Below, one piece after another: positions 1 to 5,811 of a stretch of 5,811 nt of DNA. Numbering within the stretch: position 1 is the first letter of the stretch; each line of letters starts with the position of its first letter. Under the pieces are notes generated by a model. It did no database searches. It was not told where the DNA came from and worked only from the letters and a program-made list of their open reading frames with translations. The stretch is from Bacteroidaceae bacterium (GTDB lineage Bacteria; Bacteroidota; Bacteroidia; Bacteroidales; Bacteroidaceae). The DNA is taken from positions 1 through 5,811 of the forward strand of contig JALNVG010000161.1 of NCBI GenBank assembly GCA_023227685.1. Reading direction: 5' to 3'. The translations under genes were made by a program, and so were the position numbers.

Positions 1-1
1 G

Positions 2-1078
2 CCTAAGTCAAATGCCACAAAAAAAATATTAGGGTACATTCCTTTTGCTTTGACATCGGATAAGCCAACAGAAATGCATGTTTCATTTTTTGCTGAAGGT
101 ATAAGATATGATTATGATGTAACTTTCAATGGGAACTATATACTCAAAGAAATTCTGAATTATTATCCCAAGAAAGCCAAGTCATTGTTCTATGAACGTA
201 CTTTTGTAGAAGACAAGGTTCAGGCTGATATTAAATTTGGTCCGAGCCTTAAACTACAAATCAAAACACAAGATAGTATAAGGGAGAATACGCTCAATAA
301 TCATAGCGTACTTTCCGTTTGTAATAAAGCGGCTTTTAAGGAAGATATAGAGCCTTTTAATATATTAAGCAATTGGATTATGTCCAATTGTCATGATGTT
401 GATGGAGATGGGGAAAAAGAAAAAGGTATTGTGGATATTTTGAACGAAGCTTATGCTGACAACAAGAAACGCAAATTCTTTAATCAGATGCTTTGTAAAG
501 CAGACTTGAACATTGTTGAATATAAGCCTACGATTGAAGACCGAACTGTTTCTCAAGAGTTCAGAGAGCGAATCAAGCAGGAGAACATACCTGATAACAT
601 GAAAGAGGCTCTATTAAAGACAACTGTTGAGTCTATTACTTTTTTGAATCATTCAAAGAATGGAACTTTTGAAATTCCACTAAGGCTTCAGTCTAAAGGG
701 ACAATGAAGTATGTCCGTATTCTTAATACCTTGTATGATATGGTTACCGGTTCTCATGTCTACTATTTGGACGAACTTGGTGAAGACCTTCATTATGATT
801 TGTTGTTCTATTATCTGAATGTATTTCTCTTCAATTCTGACAAGTCACAACTTATTATTACCAGTCAAGAGACAGCATTGCTTTCTCAGGATCTTATCAA
901 TGAAAACCGTGGCGTGGTATGGTTCGTTGAAAAAAACAAAGAAACAGCTTCGTCCGAATATGCTCGTGGAGATTCGTTTGGACTTCATAAGAATCTTTCT
1001 CTGTATAATTCCTATCGCATTGGAAGACTTGGTGCTAAACCTGAACTAGGTAGCATTTTTATTGATATGGAGGATTAA
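2..1078 (+). CDS. RloA/AbiLi-like AAA15 family ATPase, 5'-truncated by window edge
   Basis: C-terminal 358 residues of an OLD/SMC-like ATPase of the AAA15 group (COG1106; RloA or AbiLi type). The frame is open from base 2. The TTG at 50 is not taken as the start, because the residues before it (ILGYIPFAL) and after it (TEMHVSFFAEGIRYDYDV) read as continuous family sequence. Visible motifs are a signature-like SKGT (692-703), a Walker B YYLDELGEDLH with Asp-Glu at 770-775 and the following His at 791, and the H-loop strand LIITSQETALL, where Gln (866-868) stands where a His is usual. The tail (VVWFVEKN, then YRIGRLGAKP) matches the family's usual C-terminus. The Walker A motif must lie upstream and is not seen. 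The stop is one base from the next gene's ATG, so the two genes are surely cotranscribed. The likely role is the ATP-driven sensor or scaffold of a two-protein defence system that controls the TOPRIM partner. Family call is confident; phage defence is inferred from known relatives. Confidence 0.85.
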   Translation, partial: PKSNATKKILGYIPFALTSDKPTEMHVSFFAEGIRYDYDVTFNGNYILKEILNYYPKKAKSLFYERTFVEDKVQADIKFGPSLKLQIKTQDSIRENTLNNHSVLSVCNKAAFKEDIEPFNILSNWIMSNCHDVDGDGEKEKGIVDILNEAYADNKKRKFFNQMLCKADLNIVEYKPTIEDRTVSQEFRERIKQENIPDNMKEALLKTTVESITFLNHSKNGTFEIPLRLQSKGTMKYVRILNTLYDMVTGSHVYYLDELGEDLHYDLLFYYLNVFLFNSDKSQLIITSQETALLSQDLINENRGVVWFVEKNKETASSEYARGDSFGLHKNLSLYNSYRIGRLGAKPELGSIFIDMED

Positions 1079-1082
1079 TATG
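1069..1082 (+). promoter_or_regulatory. Ribosome binding site deciding the rloB-like start
   Basis: GGAGG at 1069-1073 lies six bases before the ATG at 1080. It sits inside the last codons of the upstream ATPase gene. The spacing is ideal and favours the ATG at 1080 over the in-frame TTG at 1062, which would add six residues (MIWRIN) not typical of the family and would overlap the upstream gene. Confidence 0.65.
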
Positions 1083-1685
1083 GGTAGGTTGCATAAGACA
1101 ACATTGATTTTGGGTGAAGGTCCAACGGAATTTTTCTACTTCAAGTCTCTTAATGATGTGTTTAAGGGTTTAACAATTAAACCGGATTATCCGAAACACA
1201 CGAGTATAAAAGAACTGGAGCTGAAAATAGCAGATGGAATCTCTATGGGATATGATTACATATTCTGTGTGATTGATATGGACACAAAAGATGAAGAACC
1301 TGAGCGTACTCAATATGTTCGATTGAAGAAGAAATACGAGAACCCTATTGTAAAGCCAAAGAAAGGTATTAATTGTCAGGTCAAGTTCTTTGAGACCCAT
1401 CGTTGCACAGAACTTTTCTTCCTTTATTATTTCAAGTACACGTCTCGTATGTACTCTGATCAGGATTCTCTTTTGAAAGATTTGAATCAATTTTGCGATT
1501 ATCGTAAGACTATAGACTTTTTCGTTAAGTGTAAAGGTCTTCATGCTTACTTTGAAAAGCATGGTGGAAGTCTTGATAATGCTATTGCGAATGCTGAGCA
1601 GTCAATGAAGGAAAAGAATGCAGGAATGCGAGACCATTCTTATTCCGAATTAAGCCTATTAATCCATGAATTAAAGAATATGTAA
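1080..1685 (+). CDS. RloB/AbiLii-like TOPRIM-fold protein
   Basis: Complete 201-residue protein of the RloB family, the usual size for this family. The N-terminus has the TOPRIM strand-loop motif LILGEGPTEFFYF, with Glu13 and Glu17 as candidate metal ligands. The second acidic motif is YDYIFCVIDMD (Asp66, Asp68). A third conserved block, RCTELFFLYYF at about residues 108-118, corresponds to the family's FE-W-L-L-H-F-like segment with Glu111. The C-terminus (NAIANAEQSMKE) is helical and resembles the usual RloB tail. It starts one base after the stop of the RloA-like ATPase gene, which supports a two-protein complex. In the related AbiL and PARIS systems the TOPRIM protein is the proposed toxic effector, released or activated by the ATPase, so a nuclease role is likely here but not shown. 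All acidic TOPRIM residues are present, so the protein looks intact. No membrane segment or signal peptide is visible. Confidence 0.85.
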   Translation: MGRLHKTTLILGEGPTEFFYFKSLNDVFKGLTIKPDYPKHTSIKELELKIADGISMGYDYIFCVIDMDTKDEEPERTQYVRLKKKYENPIVKPKKGINCQVKFFETHRCTELFFLYYFKYTSRMYSDQDSLLKDLNQFCDYRKTIDFFVKCKGLHAYFEKHGGSLDNAIANAEQSMKEKNAGMRDHSYSELSLLIHELKNM

Positions 1686-1773
1686 AATTTGTTCCATCGG
1701 TTTACATAGGTCATAATTGGTTTCTTAATAATTTTTATCATTTAACGAATAACAACATACTAAAAATGCCAAG
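1686..1773. other. AT-rich gap between the two defence operons
   Basis: These 88 bases separate the RloAB-like pair from gajA and probably hold the gajA promoter. No clear terminator hairpin is seen. TTTG at 1688-1691 and TAATTTTT at 1729-1736 each resemble Bacteroidota promoter boxes, but the spacing between them (37 bases) is wrong, so no promoter is called. The leader before the gajA ATG is A-rich and lacks a Shine-Dalgarno sequence, as is common in Bacteroidota. Read-through from the upstream pair is possible. Confidence 0.5.
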
Positions 1774-3795
1774 ATGTTTATCTCAAAAATTTTGATACAA
1801 GGATATAGAAGTTATAAAAATGCGGAAATACCATTTCATGATGGTATTAATATGATAATTGGTGCTAATAACTCAGGAAAAAGCAATTTACTGAAAGCTA
1901 TTTCTTTAGCTCTTAATAATACTTATCATATCACTATTGATGACATGTTTTGTGAAACTGATGTTACTATATTGAAAGCACATTCACCAATAATAAAAAT
2001 CTCATTAGTAGTATCACAATCAGAAGAAGAGCCTGATACGTCCGAAGAAATTGGTCTTTTGGGTGGCTGTATCGTGAAATTTAATAAACCATATCAGGCA
2101 TTAATAAATTTTCAATTTTCCCTTTCTTCAGAACAAGAGGAAAATTACATACAAGATGTCAAATCTCTAGAAAACCATCAAGAAATATGGAATGTAATTA
2201 GAAATGAATATTCTCGCTTTTACGACTCATTTAGGTGGGGTGGTAATCGTGCTGCCTCTAAAGAAAACTTGAATAAACTATTTGAAAAATGTGATTTCCA
2301 ATTCCTTGATGCTTTGCGTGATGTAGGCCGTAATATGTTTATGGGATATAATCCAATGTTGCGTGATGTCCTTAATTTTTTTATTGATTATGATATAAAA
2401 ATGTCCAAAGATAAGGAGGAGGACCAAATTAAAGAAGAATTACGAAGCAATCAAAAAGCTTTTAAAGAGCAAGCAAAACCACTTATGAAATTCTTATTAG
2501 ATAGGCTTGAAAGTGGAAAAAAAATCTTGCTTGATTATGCTAATGATACTGGAGCTTCTTTTGGAAATGTAGAGCCGGATTTTCAGGGAATTTTATCAGA
2601 ATCGGAACTATTGGCAGTATTGAAACTTATTATAAGGCATGAAACAGGGGTAGAAATACCAGCTGCTAATAATGGCTTAGGTTATAACAATCTAATTTAT
2701 ATGTCGTTATTACTTGCAAAAATGCAGGCTTCTGCTGACGGAAATTATATGAAGAGACAAGCCAAATTATATTCACTTTTAGCAATAGAAGAACCTGAAG
2801 CTCACTTGCATCCAGCTATGCAATATCAATTTTTGAATTTCCTAAACAGTAATAGATCCAAACATAATGTTAATCAAATAATTGTTACAACTCATTCACC
2901 AGAGATTGTGTCAGCAGTCTCATTGGACTGCTTGATTTCTTTAAATTATGAGGGATATGGTTCTCATGGAATAGGATACCCTCGGACTAAATACAGTAAT
3001 TCAGATGATGATATTGCTTCAAAAGCATATGTTCAGAGATTTCTAGATGCAACACGTTCAGATATGTTTTTTGCTGAAAAGCTTATATTTGTTGAAGGTA
3101 TAGCGGAAAAGTTGTTAATACCTACGTTTGCAAAATACCTTGGGTATGATTTAGTAAAAGATCATGTACTAATAGTAAATATGGGAGGTCGTTATTTTCA
3201 TCATTTTCTCAAAATGTTTGATAATAACGGCTATAACATTAGTAAAAAAGTCGCATGCATAACAGATACAGATCCATGCTGTGAAGGCGAAGCATGTTAT
3301 CCATTTGAATATGGAATCTATCCGAATATTAAGTATTCATGTAATGCAGAAGCAGAATTGCAAAAATATTCATCACATCCAACGATAAGATATTTTCGTC
3401 AAGATATTTCGATTGGAAAAACTTTAGAATATGATATGGCATTTGCAAATTCGAGATGTAAATTAATAGTGGTCGCAGAAATGAATAATGCTGATGAATT
3501 AAAAGACCTGATGGATCTGTCGACATTAGAACAAATGAAGGAACGACTAAGAGACTCTAAAAAGAATACTGCTTTAAAAGAAGCCTTAGATTTGAATACG
3601 AGTTGGGATAATGACCAAAAAATGAAAGGTCTGATAGCTGCTCGTTATTTGAATTCTGTAAGTAAAGGAGAAAATGCGTTAGCACTTAGTGTGGCGTTAG
3701 AAGAAAATTATTATAAGGAAAATTCCGATCCAACTAAAGAAGAATTTGTAGTTCCGCAATATATTATCGATGCACTTCAATGGCTATTACAATAA
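1774..3795 (+). CDS. gajA: GajA, Gabija OLD-family ATPase/TOPRIM endonuclease
   Basis: Complete 673-residue class 2 OLD nuclease. The N-terminal ABC-type ATPase has FISKILIQGYRSYKN leading to Walker A GANNSGKS (residues 30-37), a signature-like NNGLGYNNLIY (299-309), Walker B LLAIEEPEAHLHP (335-347) and the H-loop VTTHSPE with His374. The C-terminal TOPRIM domain has LIFVEGIAEK (Glu441, Glu445), the ITDTDP strand (Asp498, Asp500), KTLEYDMA (549-556) and a final SKGENALA block whose Lys631 is in the place of the catalytic lysine of OLD nucleases. In characterised Gabija, GajA forms a tetramer that nicks DNA and is restrained by nucleotides. The protein is longer than the prototype from Bacillus cereus VD045 (about 580 residues), and five cysteines lie close to the DxD. 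The ATG at 1774 starts at the first conserved residues; the ATG at 1766 is in another frame and soon stops. No Shine-Dalgarno is seen. The Gabija call rests on the helicase gene that follows directly. Confidence 0.93.
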   Translation: MFISKILIQGYRSYKNAEIPFHDGINMIIGANNSGKSNLLKAISLALNNTYHITIDDMFCETDVTILKAHSPIIKISLVVSQSEEEPDTSEEIGLLGGCIVKFNKPYQALINFQFSLSSEQEENYIQDVKSLENHQEIWNVIRNEYSRFYDSFRWGGNRAASKENLNKLFEKCDFQFLDALRDVGRNMFMGYNPMLRDVLNFFIDYDIKMSKDKEEDQIKEELRSNQKAFKEQAKPLMKFLLDRLESGKKILLDYANDTGASFGNVEPDFQGILSESELLAVLKLIIRHETGVEIPAANNGLGYNNLIYMSLLLAKMQASADGNYMKRQAKLYSLLAIEEPEAHLHPAMQYQFLNFLNSNRSKHNVNQIIVTTHSPEIVSAVSLDCLISLNYEGYGSHGIGYPRTKYSNSDDDIASKAYVQRFLDATRSDMFFAEKLIFVEGIAEKLLIPTFAKYLGYDLVKDHVLIVNMGGRYFHHFLKMFDNNGYNISKKVACITDTDPCCEGEACYPFEYGIYPNIKYSCNAEAELQKYSSHPTIRYFRQDISIGKTLEYDMAFANSRCKLIVVAEMNNADELKDLMDLSTLEQMKERLRDSKKNTALKEALDLNTSWDNDQKMKGLIAARYLNSVSKGENALALSVALEENYYKENSDPTKEEFVVPQYIIDALQWLLQ

Positions 3796-5459
3796 ATTCG
3801 GATACTTTAATTCCAACGGAATCTTCATTTAAAGTTTCTGCAGGTCCTGGGGCTGGGAAAACTCATTGGCTTTCCCTTCATATAAAGAACGTTCTTGCTC
3901 ATGGAAGATCTTTGGGAATATCAAGAAAGATAGCATGTATATCGTATACAAATGTTGGTGTAGAAACTATTTTAGAAAGAATACCAAACGACAACTCTCT
4001 AGTCGACGTTTGTACGATACACAGTTTTCTATATAATCAAGTTGTAAAACCTTTCCTTTATATAGATGCGGAAAAATGGGGTATTGATATAAATAATTTA
4101 AGGGTTTCTCCTTCAGAACCATTTCAAACAAAAGCTTTCGCAAATATAATAATAGGAGATATAAAGGCTTTGTGGGTAAATCCAAATTCACTCGTTAAAG
4201 GTTTAATAAAATGCACGTGGCGTTCTAGAGCAGGAAATACAATCAAGTTTACACCAAGATATCTAATAAAAAACGAAGATAAGTATGGACATGAAACTAA
4301 ATATTCTGTACCCCAGCTTGCTTATGATAAATTTGTTGAGTTGAAATGGGGAAAAGGCATTTTATCATATGATGATGTACTATATCTAGCAATAGAAATC
4401 TTAAAGCAGCATCCATATATATATAGAATATTAGCAGCAAGGTACCCATATTTTTTTGTAGACGAATTTCAGGATACTATACCTACTATCATGGATTTCA
4501 TTAAATCATTAGCTCAATATGGTGTAAAAATAGGTGTCGTTGGTGATAAAGCACAAACAATATATGATTTCATTGGAGCTTCAGTTGCAAACTTTGACTC
4601 CTTTACTGTTCAGGGGCAAATAGATTATGAGATCCATGGAAATAGAAGAAGTAGCCCGGAGATTGTAAACTTGCTTAATTGTATACGAACTGACTTTGTC
4701 CAAACTCCTATTGGTACAACTTCTGGGATAAAACCTATTTTTTTAGTAGGGGACAAACTTAATGCGTATCAAAAAGCTATCGAAATAAGTTGTACTGATG
4801 ATGTCCATTCGCTAGCTTTCCCGAACATTATTGCTAATTCTTTGAAATATAAAACTGAAGCAGACGTAAATATAAAAGGCCTTATTGATTCGGATTTTGA
4901 TTCGGATTTTCAGAGGGCTACTGAAATTAAAATTTATCTTAAGGCTGTTGAATATGCTTTTAACAATGATTTTAAAGAAGCATGGTTCCATCTAGACCTG
5001 CTGGATAATAATCGTGAGCATACCATATCTGTTTTGCGAATGTTATTAAATCACAGAAATGAATATAAAGATGGTAGTCTATATGATTTCTATGAATTTG
5101 TTAAACACAATATAAATCAAAAACTAACCTTACTTAAAAAGGGAAGGATAAAAGATTTTTATCTTTCGCATTCTTATTTAGAAATGGCATTAAGCATGAA
5201 GGTTTCCGATTGTCAAGCAATGCATAAGACAATACATAAAGCTAAGGGTGAGGAATATGATAATATATTGCTGATTATTAATGAACCAGCTGATATTAAA
5301 GTACTAAGTTCACCGGATTTATCTAATAATTCAACAGATAGAGTATATTATGTTGGGATGAGTAGAGCTAAGAATAGTTTGTTTATAAATGTGGAAAGTA
5401 TAAGTGAAGAATCTAAGCTAATATTACAAAAACTTCCGATTGATATTATTGAATTATAG
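3780..5459 (+). CDS. gajB: GajB, UvrD/Rep-like superfamily 1 helicase of Gabija
   Basis: Complete 559-residue SF1A-type helicase. Motifs in order are Walker A AGPGAGKT (residues 21-28), motif Ia CISYTNVGVETILERI (53-68), TIHSF (79-83), Walker B/motif II FFVDEFQDT (225-233), motif III GDKAQTIYDFIGA (255-267), motif IV NRRS (288-291), motif V TIHKAKGEEYD (484-494) and motif VI VYYVGMSRAK (522-531). It is shorter than UvrD or PcrA (about 720 residues), as expected for GajB, and slightly longer than the prototype (about 490). All motor motifs look intact. In known Gabija complexes GajB docks on the GajA tetramer and is activated by DNA ends, and the two together stop phage. The ATG at 3780 lies inside the end of gajA (16-base overlap, different frame), which suggests translational coupling; no Shine-Dalgarno is seen. 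A perfect 12-base tandem duplication (4887-4910) encodes DSDFDSDF at residues 370-377, between motifs IV and V, where the 2B-like region would lie. Confidence 0.93.
   Translation: MAITINSDTLIPTESSFKVSAGPGAGKTHWLSLHIKNVLAHGRSLGISRKIACISYTNVGVETILERIPNDNSLVDVCTIHSFLYNQVVKPFLYIDAEKWGIDINNLRVSPSEPFQTKAFANIIIGDIKALWVNPNSLVKGLIKCTWRSRAGNTIKFTPRYLIKNEDKYGHETKYSVPQLAYDKFVELKWGKGILSYDDVLYLAIEILKQHPYIYRILAARYPYFFVDEFQDTIPTIMDFIKSLAQYGVKIGVVGDKAQTIYDFIGASVANFDSFTVQGQIDYEIHGNRRSSPEIVNLLNCIRTDFVQTPIGTTSGIKPIFLVGDKLNAYQKAIEISCTDDVHSLAFPNIIANSLKYKTEADVNIKGLIDSDFDSDFQRATEIKIYLKAVEYAFNNDFKEAWFHLDLLDNNREHTISVLRMLLNHRNEYKDGSLYDFYEFVKHNINQKLTLLKKGRIKDFYLSHSYLEMALSMKVSDCQAMHKTIHKAKGEEYDNILLIINEPADIKVLSSPDLSNNSTDRVYYVGMSRAKNSLFINVESISEESKLILQKLPIDIIEL
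4887..4910 (+). repeat. Perfect 12-base in-frame tandem repeat in gajB
   Basis: GATTCGGATTTT occurs twice without a gap (4887-4898 and 4899-4910). It encodes Asp-Ser-Asp-Phe twice. Because the unit is a multiple of three, copy-number change would keep the frame and only lengthen or shorten an acidic loop of the helicase. Confidence 0.9.
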
Positions 5460-5517
5460 TTGTAAATGAAAGCTGTTTTATTGTTAGTACACACAAAATA
5501 AAAACCGAACATATATT

Positions 5518-5548
5518 TTTATTAATGAGTGTTGGATTTTTAAATTTG
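5518..5548 (+). promoter_or_regulatory. Candidate Bacteroidota-type promoter
   Basis: TAAATTTG at 5541-5548 matches the Bacteroidota -7 consensus TAnnTTTG exactly. TTTA at 5518-5521, nineteen bases upstream, is a three-of-four match to the -33 TTTG box. Transcription would begin near 5553-5557, at the start of the hairpin-rich stretch. In AT-rich DNA such a match can arise by chance, so this is only a candidate. Confidence 0.35.
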
Positions 5549-5550
5549 CA

Positions 5551-5811
5551 GAGCGTGAGAGGAGTAACCATCGTAGTGGCAAGATGAGTAAACAGGTTCA
5601 AACTCAATATGGCAAAATAACAGATGTAACGCCAGTGAACATGATGGCTCATTCCAACCTAAGACAGTAAAGAAACGTGAGACCATACTGGCACAAGGTA
5701 TGGCGATTTAAGATAATGTAATTTTATCGCTCGTCGGGACGGGTGCTCCCGCCCCTTGCGGCTAAGGCGTTCCCCGAGCGAAGCGTTTTAGTTAAGAAAT
5801 AACGTTGACAC
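5551..5811 (+). ncRNA. Structured RNA candidate, possibly the 5' part of a group II intron (cut by window edge)
   Basis: This stretch lacks a good reading frame but can form a series of hairpins: TGAGT/ACTCA (5585-5589 with 5602-5606), GCCA/TGGC (5631-5634 with 5645-5648), CCATAC/GTATGG (5683-5688 with 5698-5703), and a closing stem CGCTCG/CGAGCG (5728-5733 with 5775-5780) that encloses GGGaCGGG-TGCT-CCCGCCC (5736-5754). The block 5728-5785 is about 74% G+C (43 of 58 bases) in otherwise AT-rich DNA, typical of a selected RNA fold or of transferred DNA. GAGCGTGAGAGG at 5551 resembles the GUGYG-like start of group II introns, and AACAGGTTCAA and CCAACCTAA resemble phrases seen in domain I of some bacterial introns. 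These resemblances are from memory and loose. The diagnostic domain V and the reverse transcriptase would lie beyond the right edge. A mobile-element oriT or an mRNA leader are alternatives. Confidence 0.35.
5728..5780 (+). repeat. GC-rich nested inverted repeats (branched stem)
   Basis: An outer perfect 6-bp stem CGCTCG (5728-5733) / CGAGCG (5775-5780) encloses an inner hairpin in which CGGG (5740-5743) pairs with CCCG (5748-5751) over a TGCT loop. That hairpin is extended by GGG (5736-5738) with CCC (5752-5754) around a bulged A. No T-run follows directly (only TTTT at 5786-5789 after AAGCG), so it is not a textbook terminator, though it could work as one. Confidence 0.7.

Larger units (their letters stand above)
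5460..5811. other. 352-base stretch after gajB without a convincing protein gene
   Basis: From 5460 to about 5540 the sequence is plain AT-rich spacer, with only a weak all-A/T inverted repeat (5497-5504 with 5516-5523) and no strong terminator. From about 5541 onward it holds a promoter-like box and then a chain of short hairpins, described in separate entries. A 68-codon open frame on the minus strand (5446-5652) overlaps the end of gajB and has no recognisable domain, so it is not called. Confidence 0.6.

Noticed and set aside
50..52. TTG as a possible start of the first gene
   Set aside because: The frame is open upstream to base 2, the residues before it fit the ATPase family, and a start here would leave the ATPase without its Walker A half.
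365..556. 63-codon open frame on the minus strand
   Set aside because: It is inside the RloA-like gene, which shows family motifs in its own frame. The phenylalanine-rich product is what the complement of lysine-rich sequence gives.
1170..1562. 130-codon open frame on the minus strand
   Set aside because: It lies wholly inside the rloB-like gene on the opposite strand, has no recognisable domain, and the plus-strand frame has clear TOPRIM motifs. It is a shadow frame.
1688..1736. Promoter boxes ahead of gajA
   Set aside because: TTTG (1688-1691) and TAATTTTT (1729-1736) are 37 bases apart, far from the usual 19-21, and the second box lacks the final G. No confident promoter can be named.
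5497..5523. 8-bp inverted repeat (AATAAAAA / TTTTTATT) after gajB as a terminator
   Set aside because: The stem is made only of A/T pairs with an 11-base loop and has no T-run after it. It would be very weak and is expected by chance in AT-rich DNA.
5446..5652. 68-codon open frame on the minus strand
   Set aside because: It overlaps the end of gajB and the hairpin-rich stretch, starts without a clear ribosome binding site, and its product resembles no family I recognise.
5460..5811. CRISPR array or tRNA gene
   Set aside because: No regularly spaced direct repeats and no cloverleaf with a T-loop are present; the stems are all different.

Overview
The window looks like a piece of a bacterial anti-phage defence island with all genes on the + strand. 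The DNA is AT-rich, the second operon has no Shine-Dalgarno sequence before its first gene, and one intergenic stretch carries an exact TAnnTTTG box. Together these suggest a member of the Bacteroidota, possibly a gut Bacteroides/Prevotella-like organism. This assignment is an inference and not a certainty.

Region 1 (left edge to 1685) holds a two-gene cassette. The first gene is the 3' part of an RloA/AbiLi-type AAA15 (OLD/SMC-like) ATPase, whose 5' end with the Walker A motif lies outside the window. One base after its stop comes a complete RloB/AbiLii-type TOPRIM-fold protein with a good ribosome binding site. This ATPase plus small TOPRIM layout matches RloAB/AbiL abortive-infection cassettes and resembles the AriA/AriB pair of PARIS.

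Region 2 (1774-5459), after an 88-base AT-rich gap, holds a complete Gabija system. GajA is a class 2 OLD nuclease with an N-terminal ATPase and a C-terminal TOPRIM domain. It overlaps by 16 bases with GajB, a compact UvrD/Rep-like superfamily 1 helicase in which the main helicase motifs can be read. GajA is expected to form the nuclease core, and GajB to bind it and sense or process DNA ends during phage infection.

Region 3 (5460-5811) has no convincing protein gene. It contains a Bacteroidota-like promoter candidate followed by a stretch rich in short hairpins that ends in a very GC-rich branched structure. It looks like a structured RNA cut off by the right edge. The 5' part of a group II intron is the best guess, at low to moderate confidence.

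The most striking theme is that two different systems built from the same parts (OLD-like ATPase plus TOPRIM nuclease fold) lie side by side. In one the two parts are split between two proteins, and in the other they are fused in one. Less expected details are a replaced H-loop histidine in the RloA-like ATPase, a cysteine cluster next to the TOPRIM DxD in GajA, a perfect 12-base in-frame tandem duplication in gajB, and the unexplained structured region downstream.
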